NCBI GenBank assembly: GCA_025602915.1
Contig: JAHLJZ010000011.1
Location: 1-64,000 of the forward strand
DNA from: Paraphysoderma sedebokerense
Taxonomy: Eukaryota; Blastocladiomycota; Physodermatomycetes; Physodermatales; Physodermataceae
Direction of reading: 5' to 3'
DNA length: 64,000 bases
Shown here: in pieces, positions 59,924 through 64,000 of the stretch
Position numbering within the stretch: the stretch's first letter is position 1
Layout of the letters: every line of letters begins with the position of its first letter
Notes under the pieces: model-generated
Database searches by the model: none
What the model saw: the letters and a program-made list of their open reading frames with translations, nothing else
Told to the model about the DNA's origin: nothing
Translations under genes and position numbers: made by a program

Positions 59924-60191
59924 GGATAGAATACAATAAAATGAAAGTCGTCGCAGATGAGGTGCTATTTTACTTCCTTTCAATTGCCAAGCCACAGGTC
60001 ACGAAACCTTGCAAAGTGCGACTTTCCGTGAGAAAGGGTGTTTCGCTCTCCAAATGACGATAGGGGTTTTTCCCGTAAGGGTAAAATGCCATTCCAATGC
60101 GACGGCCAGCTGAAGCATTTCCCTCTGCATTCTTTGATTGAAACATCGTGTAATCTGTTTGATTTGAACCATCTGCTACATCAGCCTTCTG

Positions 60192-60199
60192 TGACGTCA
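60192..60199. promoter_or_regulatory. CRE/ATF site TGACGTCA
   Basis: Perfect site inside the 10-bp palindrome GTGACGTCAC, 84 bp before the ATG at 60283. Confidence 0.55.
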
Positions 60200-60228
60200 C
60201 ATCAGGGCCGCTTTGAATTCTGGGGATT

Positions 60229-60234
60229 TATATA
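60229..60234 (+). promoter_or_regulatory. TATA box of the small hydrophilic protein
   Basis: TATATA, 49-54 bp before the ATG at 60283. Confidence 0.5.
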
Positions 60235-60282
60235 CTTTGATGCTTCACTTCATGAAGATACAATTCCATTCATCAAAGTATC

Positions 60283-60759
60283 ATGTCGAACACCAACAAA
60301 AATCTGAAAGCACAACTCGAGCAAGAGTACGAAAGGGCATCGCATGTTCAACCAAAGTCCGCGAAGGATGCAAAGCACCCGCACATTGCTGAGGCTAATG
60401 CTCACCGAGAAGCAGCTGAACATGTAAGCATTAGATGATTTCATTTTACGAATTTCCATGAGCAAGCTCCCTTTCCACTAATTTGTGGATTGATTTTTGC
60501 TCGCAGGCCTCTCGGCTTCATGAGGAACGAACAGGCAAACCCTTGGTTTTCGACAGCAGCCATGGCGTCATTGGAGAAAAACAACGAAATACCAATTCTC
60601 GAGCACATGTCAGTGAGGTATGTGCTACTTGCTTTCTTCCTCTTTAATCTATTTTTCGATGGAATGATAACATAATCATGGCAGAATGAACCGAGGCAAC
60701 ACGAAGTTAGAACCACTGCCTCCAAAAAAGAAATCGGCCCACACGGTGAAAATCTTTAG
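60283..60759 (+). CDS. Small hydrophilic protein, unknown function
   Basis: Three exons, 60283-60423, 60507-60617 and 60685-60759, give 108 residues: MSNTNKNLKAQLEQEYERAS, HPHIAEANAHREAAEH, ASRLHEERTGKPLVFDSSHG and NEPRQHEVRTTASKKEIGPH. It is charged, rich in Glu, His, Lys and Ala, without hydrophobic core, signal or membrane segment. It resembles a hydrophilin or stress-induced disordered protein, but I recognise no family. Promoter CRE and TATA suggest inducible expression. Frames and splice signals agree at both introns. Confidence 0.65.
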
Positions 60760-61072
60760 TCTGGGTTACTGCTGAGATGAGCTAGCTGACTAGTTGGTCG
60801 AGTGCTTTTTTTTTGCTGTGGCAATGTGTTATGATATGAAATATGTCATTTGTCAATGACTAAATTGCAAAGTCCTGTTCTGTATATGTGTCTTTGCTCT
60901 TGGCATTTTCTGATTCCAAACGTTAAATGGGCGTGTTCACCTGGCGGATCCAATCGATATCAGGGTATCACTGACGACGTGGCAACTCTTTGCCCACAAC
61001 TTTGCCAGCTCGTTCACACGAAATCGCAATAAATAGAGGGGCGGTCGCTCTGGAGCAACTCATACTTACCTT

Positions 61073-61868
61073 AATAGGAATGACAGCCAGAGCATAAGCG
61101 AACTTGAAGTAATCGATCCAATACCGTGATAAAACGGCACCAGATGTACCAGCGACTTCATACCAGATATGGACAGTCGAGTCCATTCGCTTTAGCTTGG
61201 TCTCATCTCCGCCGACAATATCTTGCGGGATGACTCTTCTGATTAATTCGACAATTCCGTGAAATATTCCAACCAGAGGGAAAATCAGGAACAGAATATA
61301 GGGGTTCCATTTACCGGGTTCTGCGGACGCAAGGGAAATTTCAGCTGTCAGTCTTTGATATCTCCGATAATAATCAAATATAAATTGTTACTCACGACTT
61401 GAGCTGAGGCCACCCTGTGTAAAACCTTCCATGAGGGGAATAGTAGCAATAATTCCTCCGAAAGCCCAGATGGAAACCGATAGTACTTTGCCGGTTGTAT
61501 ATCGTTTAATCAATGGGGCTACCATTAGAGAACCGATACACTGAGTAGCATAATTGATGGCTTGAAGAGTAGACCAAGTAGTATTCGGCTTATGTGGTAT
61601 ACGACTGAGGGCGAGTTGAGAGATACATCCTGGAGATAAGAGAAAAGAAGCGCACTATCAGCAATCTATGAAAATACTAATAAACCCAATTTTCTGAACA
61701 GTCGCCCCATGAACACAATAGCGCCAAACTGCGAACTTATGATGTGCAATCATCGTGATCACTAACCTGACAACGTCTCGAGAGAAAACTTGTACAACAT
61801 AATTCCAATGGTGTATATCATGAGATTTCTCTTCTCGAGGGCCGAGAAAGAGTTGAGCAGCGACGACA
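61073..61868 (-). pseudogene. MFS transporter, copy 2, 3'-truncated
   Basis: Same sequence as copy 1 from ATG at 61868 (MSSLLNSFSALEKRNLMIYT) down to YALAVIPI at 61073. Past the breakpoint the frame continues KVSMSCSRATAPLFIAISCE to a stop at 60968, replacing the last helix of copy 1 (LFSVSGAVWMML). Alternatively a GTAAGT donor just after the breakpoint could splice onward. So the C-terminus is chimeric and the gene is probably not functional. Confidence 0.7.
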
Positions 61869-63368
61869 TTCTTGCAAATACCAGAAAGCGAGAAGGAAGC
61901 GAACTTTGGCCGAACGGAGAGACAGCGACAGAATATTTAAATAAAAATTTTTCGGCGACGATGTCTATGAATGAAGCTTTATATACAGCTAATCTCGATT
62001 TTTTTCCGGCTTGAGTCGAAATCAAAATTATTGTTCTGGGGCGGGGACGTGTCGCAAACGAATCGGGACGGAGGTCGTAACACGTTCCACCAGAATGTTT
62101 CCACTCCTCGGAGATTGAAACAAGGGCTATTCAAAACTGGTATTAGCCCCAATCTATATCAACGTCACCATCGTGGATACATTCTAGAAGGAAAGGCAGC
62201 CAATGGTCGTCAAGAAGAGGCTTACGAATCAGACTCTGAATCCTCATCCCCGCTCTTCGTGAGTCTATCGTCATGAATCCCGGGCATGGCTTGGTGAGGG
62301 CCAATCATAAATTTAAAGTCGCTTACATTAATTTAACATGGAGTCCACGCCTTACCATGCCACGGTACATCGGGGCAACTAACACTCTGGTGTAACAGGA
62401 ATAAACTAATTTTGAGTTTTATAAATTGAACGTGTGTTGAACTTGAATTAGCCTGCGTCGAGACCGGACTGGGAAAACGTTCGCTGTCTGATACCTCTTG
62501 GGCGGGGGGTGAGGAGTCATCACTCCTCCAGAACGTATGTGTTTTTGAAATGTTACAGATCAGCGAGGTGCTGATATGCTACCGACATCACAGTGAGCTC
62601 ATGAAGGTTGTCGAAGGGCCCAACTTTCTTCATGGACTTTTTTGTCTGACCAATGTAAGGAGATTGATAAGGTGTTTTTTCCGAAGGCTTTACCAATTGG
62701 TCTGGTTCCATTGTGCGTATATTCTTTTATTCTATATTTTCATTTATGCGGTGTGATAAATATATTACTACCAAGTGTCTTTCACTCTGAAGCGTTTGCC
62801 AGTACACAATAGATACTATTTAAGCTGTGCACATAGAGTTTGTCTATATTTATGTGAAAGCAGGGCAATGATGTGGGGATTGCGAGTGGATTGTGGGGGT
62901 TAGAAACTTTGAAGTAAAACGTCCATGAAAAGGCTTTCCGTGGGGCGAGGGAATGCGGAGGCGCGCATGAAACAATGGCAAGATTTGGCAATTGAGGTTT
63001 ATTTTCATTTTGCTCCAGAGACAGTCATCTTGAACAGAGTTGGGACGAATACAAAGATGGCGAGGAGAGGCAGGACAAGGGTTTTGGCGTGGGAAGGAGG
63101 GAGTGTTGAGAATGGCGAAATAATATACGGTGATAATAGTCAGTGTTCGCCGGGTGCGCAGTTGAAAATTTGGTTGAGCCACACGGGTTGCTTATCTGCT
63201 GTTATCTGCAGCATCGTGCTCGCCCTGGATTGTCGCTCCCTCCTCTGCCATTCCACACCACACATTCCGATATCTATAGTTATACACTCCAGTACCATCC
63301 CATCCTACCCGCTATCCTCAAACTCCCTCTCCCCCCCACTCACTGCCCCCCCAAAAGTATGCATTGCA
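61869..63368. other. Duplicated 1.5-kb divergent promoter spacer
   Basis: Copy of 23777-25276, with the same lack of supported genes. It includes the promoters of both duplicated genes. Confidence 0.6.
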
Positions 63369-64000
63369 ATGTCATCTCAGCCGCACACTCCAGAAAAGTT
63401 TCATCCAATCTCTGAACTATCTTCCGGCTTCAGAGACCTGGAATTTCTCAATCAACGGATAAGTTTATTGAGACCAGAGAGAGAACCCGCTAAAGAAAAG
63501 ACAAGAGACAGATTGGGGTCCAGGAATCTACCCGCAATCGATAAAGACGATGCATCACCCACTACTCCCGCATTCACTGACTCATCCAAACCTGACCATG
63601 TCATCACCACAAGTTCGTTAATTTCAACTAAACAATTGCCAACAGCGGCAGAAAAGCTGAATAAAATGTCGTGGAGGTGGAAAAAGTTCTTTCTTGGTCC
63701 CATTTCCAAACTCAAAGACATGGATGCAGTCGTAGACACAGACATTCACAAACTATCGACTCACTCCTTACCTGGAAATTCAAGACAAAATGAATTGACC
63801 GAACAAAGCACACCTATTGTTGCTACTCCTGTTAAAACTACCATCGGCTTTAAACCCGCTCAGGTCGTAGAAACAAAAGCAGACTCGAGTAAAGACAAGG
63901 AATCTAGCAAAGGCCATGCAAGATCGAGGTCTTGGACAACGGCTTTTCAAGATGCTATTTCTGCCAAGTCATCTAATCCTGTACCTTCCCAGAATGATCC
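63369..64000 (+). CDS. Serine/proline-rich kinase, copy 2 (5' part, cut by window end)
   Basis: Identical to the first 632 bp of the kinase gene at 25277, starting MSSQPHTPEKFHPISELSSG. Only the disordered N-terminal region is visible. Whether the kinase domain follows depends on where the duplication ends beyond the window. Confidence 0.75.
   Translation, partial: MSSQPHTPEKFHPISELSSGFRDLEFLNQRISLLRPEREPAKEKTRDRLGSRNLPAIDKDDASPTTPAFTDSSKPDHVITTSSLISTKQLPTAAEKLNKMSWRWKKFFLGPISKLKDMDAVVDTDIHKLSTHSLPGNSRQNELTEQSTPIVATPVKTTIGFKPAQVVETKADSSKDKESSKGHARSRSWTTAFQDAISAKSSNPVPSQND

Larger units (their letters stand above)
59924..60282. other. Divergent promoter region, RING/TRAF and small protein
   Basis: 359 bp between divergent starts, with a full GTGACGTCAC palindrome and a TATA box for the small-protein gene. 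Confidence 0.5.
61073..64000 (+). repeat. 2.9-kb direct segmental duplication, copy 2
   Basis: Repeats 22981-25908 without visible differences, in the same orientation, 38 kb away, running into the window end. The left breakpoint (61073) lies inside the last MFS exon; before it the two loci differ completely. Confidence 0.93.

Noticed and set aside
59759-59995. Frame reading AWQLKGSKIAPHL on the minus strand
   Set aside because: The start of this reading recalls Met8 N-termini, but it begins at TTG, shifts against the RING exon and lies in a promoter; judged chance.

Overview
The window is nuclear DNA from a compact-genome eukaryote, most likely a zoosporic (flagellated) fungus such as a chytrid. 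Genes lie close together on both strands, usually 100-600 bp apart, and are broken by many short GT-AG introns of roughly 45-100 bp. The gene set is fungal (Met8-like siroheme synthase, Rtc3/SBDS-like protein, Arc1-like tRNA cofactor, NmrA-like reductase, MFS transporter). It also includes genes that flagellated fungi keep and yeasts lack: a CC2D2A-type ciliary transition-zone protein, a mitochondrial calcium uniporter with the WDLMEP pore motif, ARL8 and TRAF-type RING proteins. I see no rRNA, confident tRNA, CRISPR array, retroelement or virus-like element.

Region by region: 1-2.2 kb is a scrambled patch. It holds the 3' end of an unidentified + strand gene, a 49-bp direct repeat, a perfect 56-bp inverted repeat and a 3'-truncated ADP-ribosylglycohydrolase gene. 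2.0-8.7 kb carries two diverged tandem units. Each has a seven-transmembrane receptor-like gene (copy A open, copy B broken) and a TRAF RING exon (decayed in unit A; in unit B it begins a RING-zinc finger-WD40 gene resembling TRAF7). 8.7-22 kb has Met8-like, SCAMP, Chk1 kinase and a 7-kb CC2D2A homologue. 22.1-23.8 kb has the catalytic half of a Trm2-type tRNA methyltransferase fused end-to-end to an MFS transporter. 25.3-43.8 kb has a serine-rich protein kinase, a SCYL1-type pseudokinase, a RasGEF, a DRAP-deaminase-like enzyme, an unknown membrane protein, an Rtc3-like protein, Rsm22 and Arc1/AIMP1. 44.4-60.8 kb has an NmrA-like protein, mL45/Tim44-like protein, two tandem secreted paralogues, a Cys-rich secreted protein, ARL8, MCU, a PX-type phospholipase D, a RING/TRAF protein and a small hydrophilic protein. 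From 61,073 to the window end the sequence repeats 22,981-25,908, seemingly without a difference, giving a second, 3'-truncated MFS copy and the start of a second kinase copy.

Functional themes: mitochondrial translation and ion transport (Rsm22, mL45, MCU), membrane traffic and lysosome positioning (SCAMP, SCYL1, ARL8, PLD), DNA-damage signalling (Chk1), Ras signalling, ubiquitin ligation (two TRAF-type proteins) and flagellum assembly (CC2D2A). Three genes (Rtc3-like, NmrA-like, small hydrophilic protein) each have a perfect TGACGTCA element 84-160 bp before their start, suggesting shared bZIP/ATF control. Exon edges are given only where reading frame and splice signals agree; other multi-exon genes are given as spans.
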